DNA from: Cudoniella acicularis | Taxonomy: Eukaryota > Ascomycota > Leotiomycetes > Helotiales > Helotiaceae | Reading direction: 5' to 3' | DNA length: 32,445 bases | NCBI GenBank assembly: GCA_013054445.1 | Contig: JAAMPI010000555.1 | Coordinates: 1-32,445, forward strand | In this document: one piece after another, positions 20,816-31,336 of the stretch | Numbering within the stretch: position 1 is the first letter of the stretch | Layout: every line of letters begins with the position of its first letter | The notes under the pieces: generated by a model | What the model was told of the DNA's origin: nothing | The model's database searches: none | What the model saw: the letters and a program-made list of their open reading frames with translations, nothing else | Position numbers and translations under genes: made by a program

Positions 20816-21150
20816 GTGAGTGAGAAGGGGGTGGTGTGGAAAAGTTTGGATTTTTGCGTGTGAGGAAGAGGTTGTTGGAAATTGCAAGATAATTGAGTTG
20901 TTAAAATGTAACTGCGGTATCGAAAGAGTCTTCTTTTGGTTGTGAAGAAGCTGGTAAAACTCATACCGTTGAGGATCTCAAATATATATACACTTGACTT
21001 CATGTTTTATCCTCGCTCCCACTTCTTCAAGAAATTCATCAGTTCCATCATTCTCCATTCTTCAACCCGGGTTTTCAAAAACACCCATCTACTTACACCA
21101 CGAGTCCTTAGGTACGCATCGGTACCCTGCAGGTCCTAACAAATTTGAAA
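20816..21150. other. Intergenic spacer between convergent genes
   Basis: About 335 bp between the DUF1330 stop and the stop of the minus-strand GST. No gene or repeat of note. Confidence 0.6.
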
Positions 21151-22016
21151 TTATAATTTCGACTTCGTACTTTCTTTCGGTAGGAGCTCGATATCTTTCC
21201 AGGGTAAACCGAGGTATTCCCACATGAAATGGAACCTATATAAATCAGAATTAGTATTATAAACTTGAACCTTGATTGGTGAGGTGAGAATATATGAAGG
21301 GGAAGGGACAAGTAAGGAAAGAGGTGAGAAAGAACATACCTATCACTTCCAAAAAACGGCTCTTCTTTTCCTTCCGCATTGCGGACCCACATCCTATTTA
21401 TCATACGCATACATTTAGCATTCATTCCCACATTTCTCACCCCTCGTTCCACTTCTGTTAAAAATCAAACACAAAAATAGTAACGGGACAGGGAAAAGTT
21501 TAAAACATACCAAGGCGCCCCAAACCCACCCATCTCAACAACCTTCTTCGTCTGTTCACTCAACACATCCTTCCACTTTTGCTCTTTCGCCGCTGCCATA
21601 ATCTCCGCTGCCTCTTTCTCTGAAAACCACCCTGCATCCTTTAAAACTTTTTGCAGAAGCTCGGGTTTGCTGATGTCAACTTGGTTTGGAGGCGTCCAGA
21701 GTTTTTGGAAGAAGAGCAGGAAGGTATCTTCGAAAATTGAGGGGGGGTAGGTGGCTTTTATGTAAGAGAGGGCTCTTTGTGGCTTTTTTTTGGTTTATTT
21801 TTAGCTTTGGTTTTGGTTGGGGAAAGAGGGTGAGGGCAAGGGCTTACGAGGATAGTCAAAGGTGGAAAGAAAGAAGGAGCTTCAATGGAGATGTTCCCGT
21901 GATATTTTTTGGTGCGCTCGAGATCGAATTTTCCGTAGGCGGCTTTGGCGGGGAGGGTCCACGGGGGTTTGTTTCCTGAGCCGACGTTTACGCCGCCGAG
22001 GAAGATGGGGTGGAAT
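21151..22016 (-). pseudogene. Kappa-class glutathione S-transferase lacking its N-terminal exon
   Basis: Exons on the minus strand: 22016-21848, 21782-21511, 21393-21340, 21235-21151; 192 codons in phase. Recognised by FHPIFLGGVNVGSGNKPPW, the helical stretch QRALSYIKATYP, the FQKLWTPPNQVDISKPELL block, then GAPWMWVRN, PFFGSDRFHFMWEYLGLP and a C-terminus ending KSKL. These are GST kappa (DsbA-like) features; family members conjugate glutathione, often in mitochondria or peroxisomes. The first exon, which should carry about 35-45 residues of the thioredoxin-fold start and the active-site serine, is not found in the 840 bp up to the divergent SDR gene. The 5' edge is a good acceptor (CTAAC...CACTTAG), so a real intron has lost its upstream exon. 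A very distant first exon beyond the SDR gene is unlikely. Confidence 0.7.
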
Positions 22017-22855
22017 CTAAGTGTCGTTTGTTAGTTGTATTTTTGAATTGTGGCGTGAGAATTATGGAGTAAACAGAACAGAGAGAGTTTATGAGACAAG
22101 ATAGAGAGGTGGAATAGGACATAAATGCTGTGAGGGGAAATGAAAGCTCGGTGAAAGAGGGGTATGTTGCATATGTGAAGAGGGCAAGAGAAATCCAATT
22201 AAAGAGATGTAGAAGTAATCTCAAAGAATGTTCTGGTCAAAAAAGGAGACCAGTAAAAAATATTTTGACTCACTCCACTGTAACATCGTGGGATAAGAGG
22301 AGTGCCCTGTGCTTAAGGAGGTAAAGAAGAGTGAGGTAGCTGTAAGGCGAAGCTGATACAAGTTAGAAAATCATCAAGAATTGATAAAGGCTGAGAGCTT
22401 GAAAGGCTCAAAGACCTGTTACAATAGCCCAAAAGGTTCAGCAATACTCACGGCAATCAAGATAGCAATCGATATGGCCTCCTCCCATGTTGTCTTGCTT
22501 GTCCCTGTTGAATGCTGTTAAACCTTTTTGAGGTCTATGTAGCGATTCTTGAGTAGGTTTTTAGCCGCACAAAGAATCTGGAGTAGCCGATAAGCGAGGT
22601 AGATTCTATTCCTAGGTCTAGAGATTTATAAATGAATTAATAAACATTGTGAAGGAGCTGGTGGAGCTCGGCTTCAGGCCCTTGTCAGCAATGTGATGGC
22701 ACGGCACAGGCCCTTGAGCCGAGGCTGATCACTAAACTTTATCAATACCTAACATCAACTCCAACATCAATGAAAGAGGAGAGCATGGCTGTGATGGCCA
22801 TGACAGCTATTAATACTGCAGTAGAAGCGCCACCTTGAAAGATATCGATTCTAGG
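22017..22855. other. Divergent region between GST fragment and SDR; possible rearrangement scar
   Basis: No GST first exon and no other gene. A compact repeat lies at 22667-22723: arms CTCGGCT and AGCCGAG enclose two direct copies of CAGGCCCTTG (22675-22684, 22707-22716). The stretch 22514-22646 starts TGTTAAAC and ends TAATAAACA and could be a short solo-LTR remnant, but no target duplication is visible. Confidence 0.4.
22667..22723. repeat. Inverted arms enclosing a direct repeat
   Basis: CTCGGCT (22667-22673) and AGCCGAG (22717-22723) are perfect inverted arms. Between them the 10-mer CAGGCCCTTG occurs twice (22675-22684 and 22707-22716). Confidence 0.8.
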
Positions 22856-24076
22856 ATGGCTTCAAAACAACAGGTCGCACTCATTGTCGGCGCTTCTCGA
22901 GGAATTGGCAGACAGGTCGCAATTGACCTGGCCAAGAATGGATATGCTGGTAAGCAGATACAAATCGCGCACTCTTTGAGCCGTTCTAATTGAAACTATG
23001 TAGTGGTTGTAGCAGCAAAGTCCACAAGTGACGCATCCACGACAAAGCCTTTCCCTCCAGACCCGAATTCACAGCAATCAACCATCAGCACTGTCCAGCG
23101 AGAGATAAACGAAGCTGGTGGAGAGGCGACTGCTATCCCAGTCGATACAAGAGATTTTGACAGTGTGCAGAGGCTTGTGGATGAGACTGCGAAGGTATGA
23201 TGGACTTGATGGAACAAGGAGGATATAACTGATACAGGCAGATCTACGGCCACATCGACGTCCTCATCTATAATTCCGGAGCAATATGGTGGGCATCTGT
23301 GGAAAATACACCCATGAAGCGATTCCAGCTCATGCAGCGCATAAATGTTGAAGGACTGTATGGCACGATCCAAGCGGCACTTCCGCATTTCAAGAACAAT
23401 GGCTGGAAAGCCAGAGTTATTGTCGTTAGCCCCCCTATATATTCGCGATTTTTCCGCGGTAAGACGGCATATGCTATGGGGAAAGTTGGAATGAGTGTTC
23501 TCACAAAGGGATTGGCGATGGATTGGGAACGAGAGGGGAAGAAAGATATGGCTATTACGAGTATCTGGCCAGCCTCTGTATGTCTCCCTGTGCTCCATTT
23601 CCAGACCTTACTTGGCGGCCCTTTCTTCCGTTTGTCCTCTTCAGCAATATTTTTATGGCCCGTTATATTGGTGCTTAAGTCTTCAATTCTGGACTGCACT
23701 TTGGTTCCTCTAGATTTTCTCCTTTTCCCCAGCTCTCTTCACTAATGTCTCCTAGTCAATCGAGTCCGCAGCAACCGGCCAGATCACGAAGACTGATCCA
23801 GATGCGGAAAAAGACCTTCGAAAACCAACCATATATTCCGATGCGATTCTAGCAATGCTTCGTGCCCCAGTTGCAGATGTTAATGGACTTCTTGATCTCG
23901 ACGAGGATTTCCTGAGAAGCCATGAAGGAGTGACGGATTTTTCGAAGTATTCGGTAGTAAAGGGAGCTACACCTCGACGAATCATGCCTGCCAAATTCCC
24001 TGAGCTGACAGTCGCAGAGCAGGCGGATGAAGGCAGAAGGACTGATAGCACGAAGTTGAGGGCCTCTAAATTGTAG
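22856..24076 (+). CDS. Short-chain dehydrogenase/reductase, HSDL2-like
   Basis: Exons 22856-22949, 23004-23194, 23242-23577, 23756-24076; 313 aa, all junctions in phase. The nucleotide-binding motif GASRGIG is at 12-18, the NNAG-type motif is NSG at 106-108, and the catalytic set is S158, Y172 and K176 (VVSPP, AYAMGK). The AAK after strand 2, the Pro-rich insert (KPFPPDPNS), ISPP-like VVSPP and the IWPAS block match the HSDL2 subgroup of SDRs rather than classical fungal ketoreductases. It is expected to oxidise or reduce an alcohol/ketone with NAD(P); the substrate is unknown. The C-terminal extension after the core (about 210-313) lacks the SCP2 domain seen in animal HSDL2. It ends SKL, a canonical peroxisomal targeting signal, so peroxisomal location is likely. 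Acceptor of intron 2 is the second of two close CAGs, chosen because it gives the conserved IYGHIDVLI. Confidence 0.88.
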
Positions 24077-25237
24077 CAAGTGCTTTAGGAATGGTTAGCT
24101 TGTTTGAGCGTCATTTGTAGAATGAATAAGAAGCAAGTTGCTTGATAATTGCTGCAACCTAAAATCACTGCCAGTTTGAGGCGTGTAAAACCGGCGCCGT
24201 GGCGGCGCGATTGACCTTTCAGATTTTGCTATGCCATTCGTCCTATATATCCCAGAGCACAAATCAATCCTTTCTTGTACCGTTGAAATTCTAGCAGTGG
24301 CCTCGAGCTTAGATTGATGCGATTGATGTGGTGAAGAATTTCCTGGGTATTGATTTGCTACAAGTTTCAACAATCATCTTGAAAACTGTGTTCCTGTATT
24401 TCCGTCTCGCCTTTTTCGCTTTACTTTACAAACAACAGGAAAAGGATGTCCCACATCATTCTTCGTGTTAAGGGGCCTAGCGATGTTAATCTTGCTTGCT
24501 GCGTAGATTTAACTATCCATAATTATTATATTAATTAAGTTTTCAAATCCTAAGGGAGTCTCCCTAGAACCCTCTTTTTATTCTATTCTTTAAGCTTTCT
24601 CATAAAAGGCTATTTGCCGAGGGGAAGACCCCCTAGAACCCCCGTCCATTGTAGTGATCTAACTAAAAGGAAGATTATTGCCGACGTCGTCGACTACGAG
24701 CCGGCTTTTATTGGCGACAGCACTTAGCTGTATTTATTAGCTTGGGTGATAGCTCGGACGGAAACTATACCAAAGTTAGACGATGCAATAGACATTAAGC
24801 GTACAAAGGCACAAAGGCTATGTGATCCAAAGTTTAGCCAGATCTCCGCGCGGGCACTAAGTTGTAATTTTGGATTTGGAGTCTGATGGAAGTCTAATTT
24901 TGATCGATCAGAGGCTGAGAGGCCTGCGTTAGTTTTTTCCGCCCTCCCTTACCGCAACCCCCCACCAAACTCTGCGCTGGCAACAATATCTAAAGCTTCT
25001 TTCTACGCCATCAGCGCAATCTCACATCAACAAGTCCCTATCCGTCCCATCAGTGTAAGGACTGGTTTTATATACAGTGAGAGCTTACCATTGCGTCAAA
25101 TAAATGCAATTGTTCGGGATTCTTCAGAGTAGTATTTGTATTTGCACTAAGCTCTGATTTTCAGTATGTGAAGAATGGAGATTTGCAAGTTTCTAGCCTG
25201 TGAACCACCCTATGTCATAATTCCAACTGGTTCCTAG
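24077..25237. other. Intergenic region with paired hairpin motifs
   Basis: No gene seen. Two related hairpin-plus-CTAGAACCC motifs occur at 24554-24574 and 24621-24643. GC content and codon structure do not suggest coding. A possible acceptor (GGTTCCTAG at about 25229-25237) marks the left edge of the NLR remnant. Confidence 0.5.
24554..24643. repeat. Two related hairpin + CTAGAACCC motifs
   Basis: GGGAGTCTCCC then CTAGAACCCTC at 24554-24574, and GGGGAAGACCCC then CTAGAACCCCC at 24621-24643, 67 bp apart. The stems differ in sequence but both stay self-complementary, and the flanking motif is nearly constant. This looks like a dispersed non-autonomous repeat, but I cannot confirm other copies. 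Confidence 0.6.
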
Positions 25238-28200
25238 AGTTACGTTCGAAATATCAACGGCGGAAGTATTTCCAAAGGGTGGAAGGGCAGGCAAGATGTC
25301 TTCTCCGGGGATGCTGTCAGTCGACCGCTGCTACTTCTGTCTCTAGGTTAGTCATTTCCAAGCCTTGGTAGACGCTATTTTTCATTCAGTCGCTGACAGT
25401 GACACAGATGGAGGCGGCGTGCGAGGACTCTCTAGTATTATCATTCTGAAGCATTTCATGGAGAACATCAGCAGGAAGATTGGTCGAGTAGTCCAGCCTT
25501 GGGAGGTTTTCGATATGATCGGAGGAACAAGCGCGGGCGGGTTAGCAATTTACCAACGTTCCCATTACTGCCACGGTGCTGATATCATGTTTAGATTAAT
25601 AGCTGTCATGCTTGGGAGACTGCGAATGTCGGTGGACGAATGCGAAGATGCGTACCTCGAACTTTCTGAGCGAATCTTCGACCCGAGACGACCGAAGCAC
25701 AACATATTCAGTCGTAGCAAGGACTTTTAACGACTAATGGAAAGTTTGATCACAGCATATTGGAAGAGGCTATCAAGAAAATTATCGTCCAAAACGCTCG
25801 CAGCCTCACTGGCATGGAGGAAATTACACTTCTACAAGACCCAGATCCTCGTTGCAAAGTGTGAGTCTAACTTCTGCCCGCGTTCTCTAGACTCATCGGA
25901 TTGATTTATCATATATTTGTGTGTGCAACGCGTACTGAAAACACCGAACCTGCGATCCTGAGATCGTACGAAACTACTGAACCCGAGCTCCTGTTCAAGG
26001 AATGCAAAATATGGGAGGCTTGTCGAACAATCTCTGCAGCTACAACCTTTTTCGATCCTAGTACTATCGGTAAATATGGCCAGCAGTTTGCAGATGGCGC
26101 AGTCCTTTACAATAATCCTATTCAACTCGTCGAAATGGAAGCATCCGTGAAATGGCCAAACCGCATGAAACACGCCGTGATTGTCAGTATTGGCACCGGG
26201 AGCGCTCCAGGGGCCCTCTTGTAGGAAATATCACAAGCATTATCAAGTTGATGAAAGATATTACCACCCAAACCGAAAAGACAGCAAATGACTTCCATAG
26301 AGCTCACCCGACCATGGTCCAGCAAAACCGGCTATACCGCTTCAACGTATTCCATGGACTCGCTGACGTGGGTTTGGAAGAGTGGCAAGAGAAAGAAACA
26401 ATCGCAAATGCAACTCATACGTATCGAGAGAGAGGATAAATATTAGATCGGACGAGATTATGCGTTGAATGCATCTCTACGCAATTTTTGCGGAGTGAGA
26501 ACGAGGGAGGTTCTTCTGGTGAGTAGAATTTTTACATGTAGTGGATGGGTTAGACTGTGTTCAAAACATCTGCATTCCGGAAAAGATACTTCAATGAGTT
26601 GGATAAAAGTTCGAATATATTTAACAATTCAACTCTGCTGCATTGTGACGTGTACCAATCCGCTGACCCAATCACCTCCGTAGCGACAACTGTTTCTGGG
26701 GGGTACAAGCTCAGAAAAGGATGTGTCAGGTGAGGTTTTCTTTCCTTGTTAGTTCGACTCGATTGCAGAGCTAATATGATTTTAGAATGCATTTGCTCAC
26801 TAGCTTTTAAGGGCATGGGAAGTCGTCAAGGCAATATATCTTTGACCCATCAGCAAACTTGCAACTGGTTGCTCCAGACTCCCGAATTCTAGGAATGGCG
26901 AGACCGGACTGCTCTTGAAAATCACAACAGTGTTCTATGGATTAAGGGCCATCTCGGAGTTGGGAAACCCACCTTGATGAAGCATATACTACTTCATTGT
27001 CAAAAAGAAATGCCGGTCTATATTATAGCATCCTATTTCTTCAACGCCCGTGGAGCTGTTCTGGAAAGAAGCCCACTTGGGATGTTACGCTCGCTGATAT
27101 CCTAGCTCCTGGAGCAAGATTCGTCTATCTCCGGAGCTACTGTTTCCGGTTTCGAAAAGAACGCCGCGAGGCATGGGAAATGTGACTGGGAATTTGGAGA
27201 GCTTAGAGATTTGTTGTTGGAGTATAAAAGCCAGCAATGCAGGCCTACTCTGCTGCTCATCAACGCGCTAGATGAGTGCAGCTACTCCGAAGTGGAAATA
27301 TTCGTGAGCTTCCTCGAAGACCTCAGCCAAAATGCTATACTATCGCGGTTAAATCTAATGATATGCTTATCCAGTCGCCATTACCCATCGACATAAAGAA
27401 AAAGATCCAACTGATCGTGGAGCACCAAGCTGGGCACGGTCAAGATATCATTGACTACGTTCAGAGAAAATTGAAAACAAATAATGAGGCTATCCGTGAA
27501 GAGGTTATCTGGAAAGCAAACCGAATATTCATATGGGTGGTCCTAGTTGTTCAGATGCTGAACAAGGCATTTGACAAGGGCAAAGTCAAGGCCATGCGGA
27601 AGAAATTGGATGAAATCCCGAGCGACCTTGACGATCTGTTCTCCAAACTAGTGGGGGATGAAGATGACAATGATGATCGACGGGCAACAATACTTTTGTT
27701 TCAATGGGTACTATTCTCGAAAACGTCACTTAAGCCGGAAGAATTGTATTTCGCGGTGTTAGCAGGCACCGACCCAGATGAGTTGGGCGCATGGCATCGA
27801 GCCGAAATCGATCTCACTATGATACAAAGGTTTATTACCAGCACATCGAAAGGATTAGTCGAAATCGTCTGTGGTGTTACGGATAATGATGCATATATGG
27901 ACGAGTATGATTCAGGCATGGACGATGATGGATCAAGGATTCAGTTCATACATCAGTCTGTGATTGATTTCTTAACCCGAAATAAAAGGCTCCTTAAACT
28001 GGATCCCACTACCCCCAAGCGTTATCGGAGGCGGTCATGATTGCCTAGCGTCCTGCCGCATAGTCTATATCTTGCAAGACGAGCTTTAGCCAATATTTGA
28101 AAGTTTTTCATCAGAAGATTTAGAGGAATCAACTCGCCTTATGGAATGCATATGTTGAACGAAACGCCATTACTTTATCTCTTGTCGCTAAATGGCTGCT

Positions 28201-29175
28201 TTCATCTTGTTCAATTGTTGTTACCGGAGGATAATGATAATAGTATCAATATCAATGCCTGTGATGGGTACTACGGCCACGCACTGCAAGCAGCTTCAAG
28301 AAAAGGCCATGCGGGGGTTGTCCAGGTGCTTCTTGGCCACGGGGCTGATGTTAATATACAAGGAGGTTTCTATGGCACTGCTCTACAGGCTGCAGTAATT
28401 CACAAGGGGGCAGCTATCATACTGCTCTACAAGCTGCAGAAATCAGAAATAACAAAGATACTGTGGAACTACTCATTAGCCACGGAGCTGATGTTAATCT
28501 AAAGGGGGCAACTATCATACTGCTCTACAAGCTGCATTATGCCAAGGCGGTATAGAGACTGTGGAAGTACTCTTTCGTCACAAAGTCAACGTCAATGTGT
28601 TAGGGGGCATGTATCATACTGCTTTACAAGCCGCATCATCCAGTGGCAGGAAGTAGCTAGTGGAGTTGCTCCTAAGCCACGGGGCTTACGCCGACGTCAA
28701 CACGCTTGGTGGCGAGTATCACACTGTTTTACAAGCTGCATCCTGGCGTAGCCATAAGGGGATAGTGGAGTTGCTCCTCAGACTTAGGGCTTACGTTAAT
28801 ACGCCTGGGGGCAAGTATCATACTGCTCTACAGGCTACGCTTTCATCTTTTCTATCGGCTGCAATTCGGTTCAATGATAAATATAGCGTTATAAAGCTGC
28901 TCAGATACCTAAATAATATTGAACGTCGTGGAGAGGTCGGCATTTATTTACCAAGTCCAGGGATACTGGTAGACAGCGACGCATACTTGGATAAAGCAAC
29001 GAATCTACTCAGGCGATGGGCAAAAGGCCACAGGTTTTCTAGCTCGGATGATCGTTCTCGGGAAAAATTCAAACAAAAATTTGATATCATAACGCTGCTT
29101 CTTGAGCATGGTGCTCAGCCTGAAGCCGTTGACTTGGAGCTCTTTGAAAACACTTACTTTCAATTTGTTGAGTGA
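25238..29175 (+). pseudogene. Patatin-NACHT-ankyrin NLR, decayed
   Basis: Order of parts matches fungal NLR (STAND) proteins used in self/non-self recognition. Patatin-like phospholipase domain: LLLLSLDGGGVRG across a 61-nt intron (25347-25407), the nucleophile elbow GGTSAGG with a second intron (25541-25594), the Asp region FADGAVLYNNP, and IGTGSAPG. NACHT: Walker A at about 26947-26975 reads GHLGVGKPT, where the Ser before Thr is Pro; Walker B-like LLLINALDEC at about 27250. A winged-helix-like part follows with FIHQSVIDFL. Ankyrin repeats run about 28150-28860 with GG.YHTALQAA units, then a C-terminal tail. Lesions: frameshifts near 25725, 26210, 26440, 27385, 28013, 28145, 28406 and 28504; in-frame TAG at 26890, 27103, 28087 and 28654. 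The intron acceptor after 25861 also looks lost. No start exon is found left of 25238. It cannot encode a full protein as written. Confidence 0.8.
28260..28850 (+). repeat. Ankyrin-repeat coding array of about 100-bp units
   Basis: Six to seven units share a core that encodes YHTALQAA, then a helix and VELLLSHGADVN-type loop. DNA identity between units is high (for example CTATCATACTGCTCTACAAG at 28414 and 28511). One unit around 28395 is shortened by a deletion. The high identity suggests recent unit duplication before decay, as in other fungal NLRs. Confidence 0.75.
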
Positions 29176-29698
29176 ATGACGTTATTGGCATGCTCGTCAC
29201 CGCATTCGGTACACTCATTTTATGACACTTCTGGGAGTAGCGAAGGTACATTACCAAGAATCTCCATATTTACTGGAAATCTATAGTTAATGCTGTATAG
29301 AATGGCCTATTGACAATCAGATTCATAACGGACGGCGAGGACCAATTTTGAGATTTCAAGCCTCAGCCACTATCCGAAGGTGGTAAGAAATTGTGCGCGT
29401 GCTGGTATTCGTGAAAAATTGGAAATCAGAGAAGGGGAGCACACAAGTTTGTGAGAATATCGGGATCGATGAGGGGCTCGGAGCCAGGATGTTTGTATTT
29501 CATGTGGTTCTGTAGTTTCGTCCTTCGTGTCGAATTTTCGAGGCGAGGCAGAATAATCATGTCACAACATTTCGTCGCCACCCCTTTACTCAGTATTTAG
29601 AGTTGGTCAATGTTTTTGGGCAAAAGCAAGCATTTTCATTCAACTAAAGTGAGACCGTGCACACAGTACGGGACATTCTTGTATAATTACCACTCATT
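29176..29698. other. Spacer between convergent genes
   Basis: About 520 bp between the NLR remnant and the stop of the 509-aa gene. No gene, repeat or RNA seen. Confidence 0.6.
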
Positions 29699-31336
29699 TC
29701 AATTGTCAGCCACGGTCGCCGGAGAGCTCGAGTGGGTGCTTGCGGAGTCAGCCCTATCATCACCAAGTGTTTCGGGAAGCGGAATCTCCTTAATGGCAGC
29801 ACCTCTCTTCTCCACTGGAACTCCATCGTACAGAGTAGAGAACGTAGCTAAGAAGTCGTTGACTACATCCTCCGCCTCTTCCTGAGTAAGTTCAATCTGT
29901 ACAACTCTTTGTTCTTTGGCCGGCTTCTTGACCTTGGGTGGATTGACCGGTGTTTCTGACAATGGTGCTGCTGATGATGGAGGAGGTGATGCTGGTGTAG
30001 CAGAGGTATTTTCCTCTCCTCGAAAAATTACAATGAACCCCTCAGACACATCCTTAGCCTTCTTTCTCCACCAGCGTTTACCCGTTCCCGGTTTCGTAAA
30101 AGGCATCACACCCTCCAAGAACCATTCATGGGTTTGCATCCCTGTCCTCTCATCAGGTTTATTGCGTTGTCTAAGTTCTTCGAATATAACTACACTAGGC
30201 GCGGCCGGAATTTGGGTCATTGTCTGCAAGGCGGAAGTTGTGTAGTTTTTGTTTGACGCCTTTTCTTTCTGGATCAAATCTTTGATTTCGTCCTGAGTCG
30301 CGGGAAGTTTGTCCATGTGCCAATCCATTTCGAAATCTTTGTTCTCGTGTTTGATGAATGGTAGTCCTAATACACGGACAGAGGTCGAGTTGAAACTGTC
30401 GTTGTCGAAATACCAGCCGTGGTAGCCTAGTCGATAGAGTTTGTATGTGTTGGGAGTTTTTAACTCTACGTTTAATGTCGCTTGTTTCCTTTAAAAACTA
30501 TTAGTAGTCTTCAATTTTTTTATTGGATTGCTGGCTTCGTTACTTCTTTTCAACTTGAAGCGAAGCTTCCTTTGTTTTCTCGTCGTACTCCCCACAGAGA
30601 GTAGCGAGTGTGGACCTGATCGATGCTTCACGGGCGTTGATGTTTATAGCATCATATAGCGCATCTTCTTTGATCTCAGAACCGGCATCGGATAAGCCGA
30701 GTAAAAAGAGGGAGGAAACGCTACATTTTCGAAGGTCTCCGAGAGTTTCTCCTATGTTCTTCTTCTGGAGTTGGAGAGCGCTGCGCTCAGATGGAACGAG
30801 CTCTCGCCTACAAGAAGTTGTTAGAAGGTTGGCTCAAAAGAATATCATACGGGTACATACTCTTGGGCATGTTTTTGAAGCACAACAAGCTGCACAATGA
30901 ATTGCAAAAGTTGAGCCGGCTTGTAGAAATCCTCAGTAAGCGTGTCAAACTTATCAAAAACACCCTTCTTTATCTCACAAGACCATAAGTTCTTGTTCCA
31001 CTCCATCTTAGGAGGCTCGCCATTGTCCACATCTTCCTGCGATTCACTCTCTTTCCACCGTCTAGCCTTTTCGAGCGCAGCACGAATGACCTCATGTTTT
31101 TCCTTGATTTCGACCAAAACACATTCGAACTTGGTTTGGAAGTTATCTTTGAAGTACTGCTCGTGTTTATTGACTTCTCTTCCGACTTCTGTGAGGATTG
31201 CTGCGTTGAAGGACAGTGTGTGGATTATGTCTCGAAGTTTGGAACCATAACGAAAGTAGGAAAGTTTGGCTACAAGAGCTAGGCCAACATTGGCAGTTTC
31301 CAAGATGAAATTTCCTGGAGAACGCTGGGTGGCCAT
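29699..31336 (-). CDS. Uncharacterised 509-aa protein, helical N-terminus
   Basis: Exons on the minus strand: 31336-30861, 30807-30544, 30488-29699. Both introns are GT-AG (53 and 55 nt); the second has a CTACTAATA branch site. The start ATG (ATCATGGCC) has A at -3 and opens MATQRSPGNFILETANVGLAL. The frame is open upstream to 31525, but that stretch looks untranslated. Residues 1-110 are amphipathic helices with a pattern (ETANVGLALVAKLSYF, LSFNAAILTEVGREV) like the N-terminal helical domains in front of fungal STAND/HeLo-type proteins; this likeness is weak. The middle (LYRLGYHGWYFDNDS, DKLPATQDEIKDLI) is charged and unassigned. A Pro/Ser/Ala-rich linker precedes an acidic helix (QIELTQEEAEDVVNDFL). 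No signal peptide or membrane span. It converges on the NLR remnant, which raises but does not prove a link to the same recognition system. I do not recognise the family. Confidence 0.7.

Noticed and set aside
22514..22646. Solo LTR with TGTT...AACA ends
   Set aside because: Ends are short and common in AT-rich DNA, and no target-site duplication or second copy is visible in the window.
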